Origin: Zingiber officinale
Lineage: Eukaryota > Streptophyta > Magnoliopsida > Zingiberales > Zingiberaceae
Assembly: GCF_018446385.1 (NCBI RefSeq)
Contig: NC_055987.1
Coordinates: 8,827,705-8,891,704, forward strand
DNA: 64,000 bases
Reading direction: 5' to 3'
Shown here: positions 46,631 through 57,575 of the stretch, piece after piece
Layout: each line of letters begins with the position of its first letter
Position numbering within the stretch: the stretch's first letter is position 1
Translations under genes and position numbers: made by a program
Notes under the pieces: model-generated
Database searches by the model: none
Told to the model about the DNA's origin: nothing
Seen by the model: the letters and a program-made list of their open reading frames with translations, nothing else

Positions 46631-48422
46631 ATCTCCCCCTTTTTGATGTTTGACAAAAACCATAATCAAGTTAGGTTAACCCGATAACCTAACTTAGGTT
46701 TTCCAATAGTTCTCCAATGTTCTTCCTTGAACATTCTCTGAACATTCTCCCCAATCTCCAATGTTCTTCCTTGAACATTCTCTGGACATTCTCCCCCTTT
46801 TTGACACACATCAAAAGGGGTGAATCAAGGTCAAGAGTTTCTTCCTAATGAAAGTCCCATACCTTTCATTGAAACCCTTAATTTCCCCCTTGATACTAAA
46901 ATCAACAATCAACTCAGTGATAATCCCATATCACTCATCCTCAGAAATCTTGACGAGTAAAAACTCCCCTTAAAAATCAACTCCCCCTTGACCAATAGGT
47001 AAAACTCCCCCTAAAGGTCAACTCCTCCTTGACCAATAGATAAAACTCCCCCTAAAGTTCAACTCCTCCTTGACCATTGCACCAACAATGTTTTGGAGAG
47101 TTTCAACCCTTTAGAAATCTAAAGCACCAACTTCCATAGCTGAAATTTTAGACAACAATTGAAAACCGCATTTTGGCACGCTCTGATCGGTCTCCAGACC
47201 GATCAGGACTCCACTGGATCGGTCACCAGACCGATCCACACTGCCCTGGATCGGTCCAGTGACCGATCCAGACTTCCCTGGACCGATCAGGATCTTCTCT
47301 GATCAGTCCACAACTCTCTGATAAGGATTTCTGATTTTTCTCCCGAAATTAAGAAACCCCTAAAAAATTACAGAAAATTTCAAAAATTGTAAAATTTTGA
47401 GAATACATTCCTCATAACATATATTATCATGGAAAAATAGTTTTCTATGAAAATAACTCCCATTTTTTAATCTTGATACAAAGTTCGAAATACTTTGAAA
47501 TAGCTCAAGGTTAATCCATCTTTGTATCAACTTGCTCAATGATGAATGCTATCACTAGAAAAGCTTCATCAAGGTTTTTCAAATCAATTTTGAAATGATC
47601 TTAAACCATTCAATTTAGGACCACAATCTTAGGGCTAAATGTACATGACTTGTACACAAGTTTTCCCTATGATCCTCAAATTCGAATTAGGCTCATCTAG
47701 GTACAAGAATTATGCACCTTGATCCTAACTCATAATCCTAATATCTCACACACATCTAAGGTGTATCAAACACATCCAAGTCAATTTTGATGTGAGATAT
47801 GAGTTTAGGTCATCTTAAGCTAAGTTCTTATGCATTTTCTAAACAACAATTTGATCTCCATATCAAATTGTGTTTCTCTCCTTAAATCAAATTAATTGAT
47901 CATAAATGCAAGAGATGATGACATGGCATAAAATAATATCATAAGTGGAAATATGTGCCAATGTCATGATGTCATGTCATCAAGTATGAAACTTAAATAA
48001 GGCATGACATATAACTAACCTACGCATTATCATGACATTTCAAATGATAATAAAATAAATATGATGTCATGACATGACATATGACAAACAATGTATGGCA
48101 AATAACATATAAAGGTATAGAAAATACCTAATTCTAGCCTTAGTTGCCATTTTTGATAATTTTGATCATTTTACCATAAATTCTATATTCCTAAGTGTAA
48201 TAGACCTAAAATCATATACTAAAGATTTTTAGATCACTATGTGCCAATTAGATTGACCCTAGAAAACTCCTCAAATGTGGTTGGCACATCCTAATCACCT
48301 TAGGAATAATTTTTAATTTCATTTTCAAGGCTTGATTACACCTTGAAAATTCCTAAAATGCCACCTTTTGCCATGAGTAGGTTAACTACCTATCCAATTA
48401 AGGTTGGCATACCCTAAACCAT
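46631..48422 (-). other. Noncoding 3' internal region of TR-GAG2
   Basis: CTCCCCCT-type polypurine tracts (complement) occur at 46633, 46791, 46884, 46981, 47009 and 47046; the first abuts the LTR. Three GATCGGTC hairpins lie at 47183-47272. The rest is AT-rich, and no pol frame is present. Confidence 0.75.
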
Positions 48423-49898
48423 CTAGCGTGAAGGGATCACGCTCCTAGGAACCCAATACCTATTTGAGCTCATTGGGTTCACTAAATATTCACTAGGGAT
48501 GACTTCCCTAGCAACCCTCCTAATGACCCTCCTAGGCTTTAAAGCCTTGGTCATTTGGGACTCATCAAGATCAATTCTAGGGGTGACTCCCCTTGTGACT
48601 TTGGTGATGGTCTTCTTAGCCCTAGGTCTTGTTCCATAATCGAATGGAACATTATGGTAAGCGGTCTTGACCACTTGAGACTTAGGTTTGTGACCTAAAC
48701 CTCTCATGTCCTTGGGCTTTGATTTTTGACCCTTAGACCCTAGAGTTGACTTCTCCAAATTCTTAAGAGCCTTTTCTAAAGTGTCAAGTCTTGACCTCAA
48801 GACTTGATTTTCCTTCTTTAATACCTCAAGCTTTAATTTTCCATTTTTCTTTGAGGTATTCCTAGGCATATGTCTAGTTGTTTTGGGATTCCTATCTAGG
48901 TTTTCCTTAACCTTAGATGAGTTAACTCTAGGGTTGACATTTCTAGCATTGTCCTTATCTAGGCTAACATGTTTGGCACCTAAGGACATGTATCGGTTTC
49001 TATGGTTATCATGCTTATCACTATTGACAATTGCAATAAAACTACTAGCATGTGTCTTATTAGAAATGCAAGAATGTGCCTTAAAGGATACCTTAGGGTT
49101 TGCCTTAGCTCCCACCATAGATGTGCTTGGTCTCTTGTCCTTGTGAGGTTGCCTCCCCCTTGGACATTGACTCCTATAATGCCCCCTTTGCTTGCATTGG
49201 AAGCACACCACGTGCTCCTTGCCCTTGCGTATCGGGACTCCGGCTTCCTTGACTTTTGGTGCTGGTGGAGTCTTCCTAATCCTCTTTGGACATTTACTTT
49301 TGTAATGCCCATATTCCCTACACTCAAAGCACATTATATGTAATTTACTTGAAATTAAGTTGCTTGAGTTACCTAGGGTTGAGGATGGATATAAGCTCTC
49401 TCCTTCATCCCTTCCGGAGGTAGAGGCTTCTTCTTCTTGCTCCAGTCTTGAAGAAGAACTCTCCTCCCCTTCTTCCTTAGATGTTAAGTAGCCCTCAACT
49501 TCTAATTCCATACCTCCATGATGTGAGCTACTTGGCTCACTTGACTCCTCTTCATGACTTGAATTGGAGCTCTCCTCATGGAACTTAGCCAAGTTGTTCC
49601 ACAACTCCTTGGCATTGTTGTATCTACCTATCTTACACAAGATATCATTAGGTAATGAAAATTCAAAGATTTTCGTTACCTCGTCGTTGATTATGGATTG
49701 GTGGATTTGATCCTTCGTCCACTTCTTCTTCTCGAGAGGTTCTCCTTCTTTATCCACCGGAGGAATAAAACCTACTTGTACACAATTCCAATTTACTAGG
49801 TTAGTCATAAGAAAATACTTCATTCTTACCTTCCAATACGCGAAGTCGTCGCGATCGTAGAAGGGTGGAATCATGACGTCTTCTCCAAGTTGATCCAT
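48423..49898 (-). CDS. Intact gag protein of TR-GAG2 (491 aa)
   Basis: An uninterrupted frame starts with ATG at 49898, 48 bases inside the primer binding site. The N-terminal copia gag domain (FAYWKVRMKYFL, AKELWNNLAKFHEE) covers about residues 1-115. An acidic Ser/Glu-rich linker follows, then two CCHC zinc knuckles (CFECREYGHYKSKCP, CFQCKQRGHYRSQCP), a heptad-like segment (LRSRLDTLEKALKNLEK), and a basic tail (REVIPSEYL, WVPRS). The product should form particles and bind RNA through the knuckles. It is the only intact gag among the gag-only elements here. The stop codon closes the coding part of the element. Confidence 0.93.
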   Translation of the reverse strand: MDQLGEDVMIPPFYDRDDFAYWKVRMKYFLMTNLVNWNCVQVGFIPPVDKEGEPLEKKKWTKDQIHQSIINDEVTKIFEFSLPNDILCKIGRYNNAKELWNNLAKFHEESSNSSHEEESSEPSSSHHGGMELEVEGYLTSKEEGEESSSSRLEQEEEASTSGRDEGESLYPSSTLGNSSNLISSKLHIMCFECREYGHYKSKCPKRIRKTPPAPKVKEAGVPIRKGKEHVVCFQCKQRGHYRSQCPRGRQPHKDKRPSTSMVGAKANPKVSFKAHSCISNKTHASSFIAIVNSDKHDNHRNRYMSLGAKHVSLDKDNARNVNPRVNSSKVKENLDRNPKTTRHMPRNTSKKNGKLKLEVLKKENQVLRSRLDTLEKALKNLEKSTLGSKGQKSKPKDMRGLGHKPKSQVVKTAYHNVPFDYGTRPRAKKTITKVTRGVTPRIDLDESQMTKALKPRRVIRRVAREVIPSEYLVNPMSSNRYWVPRSVIPSR

Positions 49899-49946
49899 TC
49901 TCTAGCTCGTGCTCCCCCGGGTGTTAATCCGAAGAAGAGCGACCTC

Positions 49947-49958
49947 GCTCTGATACCA
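49947..49958 (-). other. Primer binding site of TR-GAG2
   Basis: GCTCTGATACCA on the + strand is the complement of TGGTATCAGAGC. It lies two bases from the LTR at 49961. Confidence 0.95.
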
Positions 49959-49960
49959 CT

Positions 49961-51410
49961 TGTTAGGACCTTCGGATGCGGCTAGAGAAGGGGGGTGTGA
50001 ATAGCCGACCCCAAATTCTCGTTTCTTCCTTCTCATCGACTGTTGATGAAGCAGCAACTTCACGGATGCCAACCACAGCAGCAACTGTTCAGTTGGAGAC
50101 CCAGCCGAGGGAAGCTCACACGAGGCTTCAGTAATGGAGAGCTCAGCAAAGCTCAGATCGCAGGAGCAAGAAGAATTCCAAAAGAATCTCTTTTGTAGAG
50201 GCCTTCAACCTCGATTTATAACCTGAACCTGCGAAGAAAGAAGACACAGAAATCTAGCCGTTGTGACTCAACGGCTAGGCCTGGACCGATCAGGCTCCAC
50301 CCTGATCGGTCCAGGATGGATCTGATCGGTCAGGGGACCGATCAGGCCCTAAGATGATCGGTCCCCAGACCGATCCCAACTCTCACAGAGAGTTGGTTGC
50401 CGAGTCATGATCGGTCTGTGGACCGATCAGGCCATAGGTGGATCGGTCCACCGACCGATCCCTCCTATTCCTTCTCCATTCTGTTTGGTTACTGATCGGT
50501 CACCAGACCGATCAGATGACCCACAGTGAGAATTAGTGTATCACTGGATCGGTCAGCAGACCGATCCAGATACCCATAGTATCACTGGATCGGTCAGCAG
50601 ACCGATCCAATTTCCCAGCCTTAAACCTAAAGCCTTCCTGATCTAGAGAACGAGCTACCGAGCCCTCTCTAACCTAGTCCGGAGAACGAGCTACCGAGCC
50701 CTCTCCGACTTCCACGTCTGGTCCAGAGAATGAGCTACCGAGCCCTCTCTGACCTAGTTCAAAGAACGAGCTACCGAGCCCTCTCTGACTTCCACGTCCG
50801 GTCCAGAGAACGAGCTACCGAGCCCTCTCTGACCTAGTCCGGAGAACGAGCTACCGAGCCCTCTCTGACTCCATCCAGTCCAGAGAACAAGCTACCGAGC
50901 CCTCTCTGACCTAGTCCGGAGAACGAGCTACCGAGCCCTCTCCGACTCCATCCAGTCCAGAGAACGAGCTACCGAGCCCTCTCTGACCTAGTCCAGAGAA
51001 CGACCTACCGAGCCCTCTCCGACTCCATCCAGTCCAGAGAACGAGCTACCGAACCCTCTCTGACCTCCCATGCCAAGCTTCCATACTTGGACTTTTCCCG
51101 TGTCAAGCTCCCTGCTTGGACCTTTCCGTGCCAAGTCTCCATACTTGGACTTTTCCCGTGCCAAGCTCCCTGCTTGGACCTTTCCGTGCCAAGTCTCCAT
51201 ACTTGGACTTTTCCCGAATCAGGTCAACTCAAGTCGGGTCAATCAGGTCAACCTTGACCAAAGGTTGCACCCACAATCCCCCAAGTTCCTATTCTTGTCA
51301 AACATCAAAATATAACTTCTCTATTCTTGTCAAACATCAAAATATACCTTGAGTCAGGTCAACTCGAGTCGGGTCACCCAGGTCAACCTTGACCTAAGGT
51401 TGCACCAACA
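49961..51410 (-). repeat. 5' LTR of TR-GAG2 (1450 bp; right)
   Basis: Pairs with 45165-46630. The AACGAGCTACCGAGCCCTCT repeat is longer and more regular here (about 50640-51065), and the CCAAGT/CCAAGC hairpin run is one period shorter. The two LTRs thus differ in repeat number. Confidence 0.93.
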
Positions 51411-51415
51411 GGTCG

Positions 51416-51726
51416 AAGTCATATCTTCTTAGACATGCATAGACTAAACTTCCCTAACATACTATCATCCAAAAATTCACTAGTACCATTTTTCAAGTTA
51501 AACTTGAACCCTTTTTAACTAGTCATAGTTACCCTGTCGGGTAGGTTGATTAGGGTTACCCTGTCGGGTAGGTTGGTTAGGGTTACCCTGTCGGGTAAGT
51601 TAGTTTTGGAGGTGCTAGCTATTCTGGAGTCCCTCCTGAATTATTGACCATTAATTTAATTTTTAGTTTTGGATTTATTATAGTTAAGTTTTGGTTAAAA
51701 TTTAATGTTTAATTTTTAATTTAGAT
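51416..51726 (-). other. M1 internal segment with 28-bp minisatellite
   Basis: Noncoding. At 51528-51606 three tandem units carry TTACCCTGTCGGGTA, a small hairpin (TACCC with GGGTA, loop TGTC). Confidence 0.8.
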
Positions 51727-52833
51727 TCAAGTTTTTAATTTTGAATTAATTAAATTAGTCAAATTATCTTTCTTTAAGAGAATGTATTTAATATTTGAAT
51801 TTTCTTTTAATTTTATTAAGTTAATTGCTTTATTTAATAGATTAGTGTTAATGTTTAAATTTTTATTAATTTTTAAATTTGAATTAATTAAAGTGTTTGA
51901 ATTATATTTCCTTAAAGGTTTATCTTTTAACCTTTTATTAATTGTTAATTTTGAATTTTTCAGATTATCTTTGTTTAATATGTTATTTTTAACATTTAAT
52001 TTTAGTTTTGTTAAATTTAGTTTTGATTTTATCAAAGTGTTTGATTTTATCCTTATATTTTCTTTATTTTTTAAGTTGATATAATTAGTGGAATTTATTA
52101 GATTATTCTTATCATTAAAATTTAATTTTTGGTTAATTAGATTATCTTGAGTTTGGATAAAACTTTCTAGATTAATATTGTCTAGATTAAAAAATTTATT
52201 AATTTTATCTGGATCAATATTGACCTTGTCATCTTTTTTGTTTGAATTTTCAAATTTGTTTATGTTTAAATTCGAATTTTTAGATTTATTAATTATTTTC
52301 AGATTTTCTGTATTTTCTGAATTAATTATATTTGTTTTATCAGAAAATATCCTAGGGGTATTTTTGCAAGTATTGTCATGTACATTATTTTCACATATAC
52401 TTTCAGGCATATCCAAATTAACATGCACATATTTTAAACTACTACTAGCAAGGGTGTTTTGGTAAATATTACTAACCTTTAGCGCAACCCCTAATTCATT
52501 AGGCTTTTCCGTTGGATCTGACTCGAGTCCGGATTCGACTTTAACTTGATCTTCTAGCTCCATCGGCGTCTCGTGAAGCTTGATCAACTGGGTCCACAGC
52601 TCATATGCATTCTTGTATTTTTCTAGTCTGCATAAAATATTGTTAGGTAAAACATTACAAATGATTTTACTTACATTTTTGTTCAGTTCCGAGTCCCGAG
52701 AAGGTTTCCTCAATATTAGTACATAATCAAAATCTAAGCTTCCTAAGAAGCATTCCATTAATCGCTTCCAGTAGTTGAAATCTTGATCGTATGGCGGTGG
52801 TTCATGAGGGTTCCGTCCTTCTAAAAGAGTCAT
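51727..52833 (-). CDS. gag-like protein of M1 with Asn/Lys-rich tail
   Basis: The frame is open from 52860; the ATG at 52833 (MTLLEGRNPHEPPPYD) is the more likely start by comparison with copia gags. Residues 1 to about 110 resemble the copia gag N-terminal domain (FNYWKRLMECFLGS, KNAYELWTQLIKLHETP). The remaining 250 residues are low-complexity Asn/Lys/Ile/Leu without any CCHC knuckle, reflecting AT-rich sequence. The frame ends near the site where TR-GAG2 inserted into M1, so the original C-terminus may have been different. Whether the protein works is doubtful. Confidence 0.65.
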   Translation of the reverse strand: MTLLEGRNPHEPPPYDQDFNYWKRLMECFLGSLDFDYVLILRKPSRDSELNKNVSKIICNVLPNNILCRLEKYKNAYELWTQLIKLHETPMELEDQVKVESGLESDPTEKPNELGVALKVSNIYQNTLASSSLKYVHVNLDMPESICENNVHDNTCKNTPRIFSDKTNIINSENTENLKIINKSKNSNLNINKFENSNKKDDKVNIDPDKINKFFNLDNINLESFIQTQDNLINQKLNFNDKNNLINSTNYINLKNKENIRIKSNTLIKSKLNLTKLKLNVKNNILNKDNLKNSKLTINKRLKDKPLRKYNSNTLINSNLKINKNLNINTNLLNKAINLIKLKENSNIKYILLKKDNLTNLINSKLKT

Positions 52834-53112
52834 TATTCTTGCACACAGAGAAACAAACAAAAAATCCCAAGACTTGGTCTTGGATTAGCAGTGCTGAAAA
52901 AAAAATAATATTTCACTATTTTCGAAAAAATAATAAAATATTATTAAAATATTAATAAAAAATATTATTTCAAATTTTTGAAAATGTAATATTTTTTCAA
53001 TACTAAACAATGGTGAAGAGATGACGATGTATTTTTCAAAAACAGTTTTGGAGGGAAAAAACGAAAGGCGTACCTGCCTGATTGGTGATTGCACCAAATT
53101 AGAGCGGTACCT

Positions 53113-53124
53113 GCTCTGATACCA
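53113..53124 (-). other. Primer binding site of M1
   Basis: GCTCTGATACCA, the complement of the initiator tRNA-Met site, lies two bases from the M1 LTR that starts at 53127. Confidence 0.93.
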
Positions 53125-53126
53125 CT

Positions 53127-53887
53127 TGTTGGACCATGAGATTCGATAGAGGGGGGGGGGTGAATATCGATAAACAAAATCGTTCGAAAAGAGTTACGTG
53201 CAGCGGAAATAAAAGGACAATGCTAATACAAGCTGGTTTTACTTGGTTCGAAGCCTGTGTCGACTCCTACTCCAAGGTCCGCACACAAGGGTGCTTTCGG
53301 TGGGCAATCACTAGTAGTTCGAAAATTGTTACAAATTAAAGTATAGGAATGCTAATGGAAATAAAGCAACTACCGACAAGAATTTAACCAAACAGGGAAG
53401 GAGCGTGTTGTCGGAGCTTTGTTAGCGTCGCAGGAGCGCAGAGCAAGCAGTAGAAGACTTTCTTTCAGTTGTTGTTTTGAAGCTCCCCTCTGACCCTCCT
53501 TTTATATGAGGCTCGGGGCGCCTCGGATCCCTTCCGAGCGCCCTGGTGAGACGTGGCAGGTCCAACCAACGAGCTCCACATGGCGATGCGCAATCTGGAT
53601 AAAATTCACCTCCCGGGCACCCGGATCCCCACCGGGCGCCCGGACCACCTTTCTCCAGAAGACAACTTTCCTGCAAGACAAAGTTAGTCCAAGGCAAATA
53701 GATAAGGTATATCCTGCAAAACAAAGTGTTAGCACATTTTATAGGTTTAATATAAAAAGTATGACTTAGATTCCGTCTATCCGAGACCGGAATCTAGTCA
53801 CGATCATGACTTATTAGATATTCGAAATGGATCGAAGTTGGATCGACGCCTAATGTTCCCTTCCCGGGAACGCATCCTCACAGTCAC
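53127..53887 (-). repeat. 5' LTR of M1, first part
   Basis: Matches 41153-41937 of the other M1 LTR. It is cut at 53887 by the chromovirus insertion and continues at 63438-63819. Confidence 0.93.
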
Positions 53888-54014
53888 TGTAACGCCCGAA
53901 AATTCTCAAATTATTTTTAGAAATATTCTATGATTTTTCTGGAATTTTTAGATATTTTTCCGGAATTTTCCGAGTAGCGGAAGCAGCAAAAATAATTAGA
54001 ACCGCAAAATAGCT

Positions 54015-54095
54015 TAGGTGGGAATCGAACCTGAGACCTATGGTTTGCGGATAATGTTAGAAACCAGTGAACCCAGCAGGGCCGTGCTGAAAGAA
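54015..54095 (-). other. tRNA-like segment inside the LTR, antisense
   Basis: On the - strand the sequence GGGTTCACTGG, then CCGCAAACCATAGGTCTC, then GGTTCGATTCCC looks like a tRNA-derived body with a T-arm (B box). The 3' LTR copy (about 61025-61105) has a perfect T-stem, CGGG with CCCG around TTCGATT. No full cloverleaf can be drawn by eye. Confidence 0.5.
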
Positions 54096-55711
54096 AGGAG
54101 AACCAAATATATTTATATTAGAGTTGGGTTCATTAAACCACTTAATATAAATTAAAAACTTAAAGAGGGTTTGATTTATTTTATTTTGGTTCGGCAACTT
54201 TCCCTCACCCTAACCTCACCGACGCCACCTCTCCCTCTCCTCCTTCTCTCGGCGCCACAACAAGGGAAAGCCTAGGGTTCTTTCTCTAGGGCCCCAAGGA
54301 CACTTTCCGGCGACGACTCCAACACGAAAGAGGTTCGTCTCCGCGAGAGGAACGCGAAGACGTGAGCGGATCGTCGAGAAGGTCATCTCCATCGGAATTC
54401 TAGCGAATAGAATCGTAAGAAATTACGAACCGGAGGTAAGAAACCCCTCACCTGCAGTATAATAGCTCCGTTTGATTTCCTACGCATTAGTTTTAGCTAT
54501 ATGCAGGTTTTTCCGGCGCTTGGGGTGTATTTAAACCCTCCTCGAGGATTAGGGATCTAGTTGAGCACCTCTAGACGGGCCGGACACGTTGTTCTCCTTT
54601 AGTTGGAGATTTTAGACGTTGTCGGGTGCCTAGAGGTGACCTCCCTATTAGAGGAGAGAGTTGGAGCACACCAAGTATTCGGTAAAATGTTAGTGTAGCT
54701 AAATACCACCTCAGTTATGTTTAATAGCTCAGTTAAATGCATTAGAAGCGTTTAAAACAGTAAATCAGTGTATTTTAGCTTATATGGGACTACGGTCCAA
54801 TGGGTGAGCTCCCATAGTCGCCTCTAGGTTCAGACAACCTAGCTCTAGGTTCAGATAACCTAGAAACAGCAAGTTAGAACAGTTAGCTATTTTCAGTATT
54901 TTATTTTCAGTGGCACTGTACTGGATCAGATATCCATTGGGTTGGACTCCCACAGTCGTCCCTAGGTTTAGATAACCTAGTTAACCCTACTAAATTCGGG
55001 ACTTGCAAACCCGGGTCTAGTTAGGGATGCGCGCACAGCAAGTACAGTTGTCGGGCCCAAACAGCATGATTATGTATTTTCACTTACTATGAAATAGTTT
55101 TCAAAACTCAAAACTTGTTATATTAGTTGAGGTTGATTTCAGTATCAGTTTAGCTTCAGTTTAGCTCTTCCTTGTTTATACCTTATGATAGCTTATGTTC
55201 AGCTTATGTTATGTCATGCTTTGTACGATACCATGTCATGCCATGCTTGCATATTCAGTATGTTCTTTTCAAATAGCATGATTTAAAATCATATTTGCAT
55301 CGTTGCATGTTTTTGTGAGGTAGATGGTTTCTTACTAAGCTTTAAGCTTACAGATTCTACTTTTCCTTATACTGCAGATAAAGGTAAAGGAAAGATGGAC
55401 TAGCAGTGGAGGCTGGAGGACAATGCAAAGGATGGTGTGTGTGGCAGGAACTGGAATGAAGATCCTAGGGATCTAGTTTTATTTTACTACGCATTAGAAC
55501 TTGTAGCAAGTATAGTTATTAAAGTCTGGTCTCTTTTCCCTTATGCTTCGCATCCTGGTATGGTTAATGGTATGAACTAGTGAACATGCTTAATATTATG
55601 TCTTGAATGTTACCCAATGCATGATAGAATAGTTATTAGCATTTGTAGAGTGTTTCACTGATCTTGGCACGAAATCTGCTGAAATCAGAGTTTCAGCTTG
55701 AAATCAGAAAC

Positions 55712-56030
55712 CCCTGATCGGTTAGCAGACCGATCAGGGAGTCTCTAATCGGTCGGTAGACCGATCAGGGACCTGATTTCTGCGAACAGCAACTTTCTGT
55801 TGGTTTCTGCGAATAGAAACTTTCTGTTCGTTCCCTGATCGATCCGTGGATCGATCAGGAGCTGGATTGCGGTTCACTGATCGGTCAGCAGACCGATCAG
55901 GGGCCGGCTGGATCGGTCGGCAGACCGATCCAGCAGCGTACAGAATTACAGCCTAGTTATGGATCGGTCGGTTGAACGATCCGGAGTTTCCTACCGTACC
56001 TGTATCAGTAGATCGGTCTGTGGACCGATC
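55712..56030. repeat. GATCGGTC hairpin array in the chromovirus LTR
   Basis: Units include CCTGATCGGT with ACCGATCAGG-type arms, CTGGATCGGTC with GACCGATCCAG, and one GATCGATC-type unit (TGATCGATCC with GGATCGATCA). Loops are 4 bases (TAGC-like, GGCA, AGCA). The same unit design occurs in the gag-only copia-type families. Confidence 0.9.
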
Positions 56031-56148
56031 CGAAGTTAATAGTTTAGCAAAATTTTTTAATTAGCCCAGCTTTCCGCACAGTATAGCACAGCATAACTGT
56101 AGCGATTCGACCTTACAACCTAGTAATAGAAGGCGGGTCGTTACAGAG

Positions 56149-56160
56149 TGGTATCAGAGC
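56149..56160 (+). other. Primer binding site of the chromovirus
   Basis: TGGTATCAGAGC, three bases after the 5' LTR; initiator tRNA-Met type. Confidence 0.95.
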
Positions 56161-56371
56161 AGTATTCCATACTTTCTACACACACATCAACATTGTACCC
56201 GCAGCTTCCAAGTAAGGATACCTCTACTCTCTTTATTGTTTCTTGCTTTCTAGTTACAGTTCATGTTTATATGTCTATTGCCTGTTAGTCTGTGCTAGTC
56301 TTTTAACATGATATCAGTAGTTATATAATTGCAATTACCTTAGTTATGTTATGTTCTCTATGTCTTTAGAA

Positions 56372-57575
56372 ATGGCACGAGGACGCCCAACTAGAAGGGC
56401 ACTAGCTACTGAGCCCCAGCAAGAGGCAGGCAGTTCAGTGCCTCCTCCTGACCTTACAGCACTAGTGGCTCAGTTACAGCAGCAACAGAAATAGCCACCT
56501 TAAAGGCTAATCGGCAGAATACTGTCACCCCGGAACCGATTTGACTACTCCGGTAGTCTTGGAGGTTCCACCAGCTCCGCGCCCCAGCAGATGAGCCAAG
56601 AAAGGAAGCCTATCCGATCCAGTGGCAGAGAGCCAGAGAACTTCTCGTGCACTAGTGAACCATGGGATGCACAAGCCTGGTTCAAAACACTGGAGAGCAT
56701 GATGGAGCTGGCCGGAGCACGAGAAGGTGAAGTGTGCCTCCTTATGGAGACGCATGTGGTGGGAAAGAATCAGAACGAAGCGCCCAGTGAACCAGATGAC
56801 ATGGGCTGACTTCGAGAAGGAGTTCTTCGAGGAATTCTTTCATATGCGGGTTACAAACCGCCACTACAACGAGTTCACAGAGTTTCATCAGGGCAACCTT
56901 TCAGTTGAGGAAGCCGTGAAGAAATTCAACAGGTTGGCTCGTCTATGCCCAGAGCTAGTCAGCATAGAGAAGGAACGAATCCGGTTGATGCTCAAGATGC
57001 TGAGGCCAGAGATAGCAGTGAACGTGGCTGGTGGCATACATAGGCCACAAACCACAGAGGAGTTAGTGAGCAGTGCCTTGACCACAGAGCATTACCAGAA
57101 CAACATAAAGCAGCAGAAGCAAGTCTCCTCAGAGTCCAAAGGCCAAGGAAACTCTCACACTCAAAAACAGCAAGGCCACAGCTCTAACAGCAAGCGCAAA
57201 TCAGGGAGTGACTCAAAAGGAGGATCATCCAGCAAGCGACCCAGTTATCCAAAGTGTGCCACTCGTGGGAAATTCCACCCAGGGGTTTGTCGCAAGGGCA
57301 CACGAGGATGCTTTGAATGTGGACAAGAAGGGCACATGGCCAAGCAGTGCCCGAACAAGACCGGTCTTCCTCAGCCACAGCAGATTCAGTATGCAGGCCA
57401 GCCAGCTCAGTTATATCAGATGCAGGCCGCTCTAGAAGGTCCACTTATCAGGTTAGAAGCCCCTCCAGCTATGGCGAATGCGAGGATCTACTCACTCACC
57501 AGAGAGGACGTAGCCAATGCCTCGACAGTTGTCACAGGTCAGATTAGCATTTTTTTTAGTATAGTGCTATTGTTC
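56372..57575 (+). pseudogene. chromovirus gag, broken
   Basis: ATG at 56372 opens MARGRPTRRALATEP, but a TAG ends this frame near 56492. The gag core continues in other frames: WFKTLESMMELAG around 56680, then the 56727-57608 frame with FEKEFFEEFF and FNRLARLCPE. One CCHC knuckle, CFECGQEGHMAKQCP, lies at about 57312-57356. At least two breaks are needed to explain the frames. The protein would be the particle protein. Confidence 0.85.

Larger units (their letters stand above)
45165..51410 (-). mobile_element. Complete gag-only LTR retrotransposon (TR-GAG2)
   Basis: A 6246-bp element inserted in M1, with target duplication GGTCG (45160-45164 and 51411-51415). LTRs are 45165-46630 and 49961-51410. 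A primer binding site for initiator tRNA-Met, an intact gag and a noncoding tract with at least five polypurine tracts are present. No pol frame exists. It is related in gag to TR-GAG1 but its LTR sequence is different. Confidence 0.93.
53888..56145 (+). repeat. 5' LTR of the chromovirus (2258 bp)
   Basis: Starts TGTAACGCCCGAAAATT and ends GGGTCGTTACA. It contains an antisense tRNA-like segment (about 54015-54095) and a GATCGGTC/GATCGATC hairpin array (55712-56030) near its right end. Confidence 0.95.

Noticed and set aside
51528..51606. Interstitial telomere repeat because of TTAGGGTT
   Set aside because: The 28-bp unit contains the word once per unit by chance and is not a TTTAGGG array.
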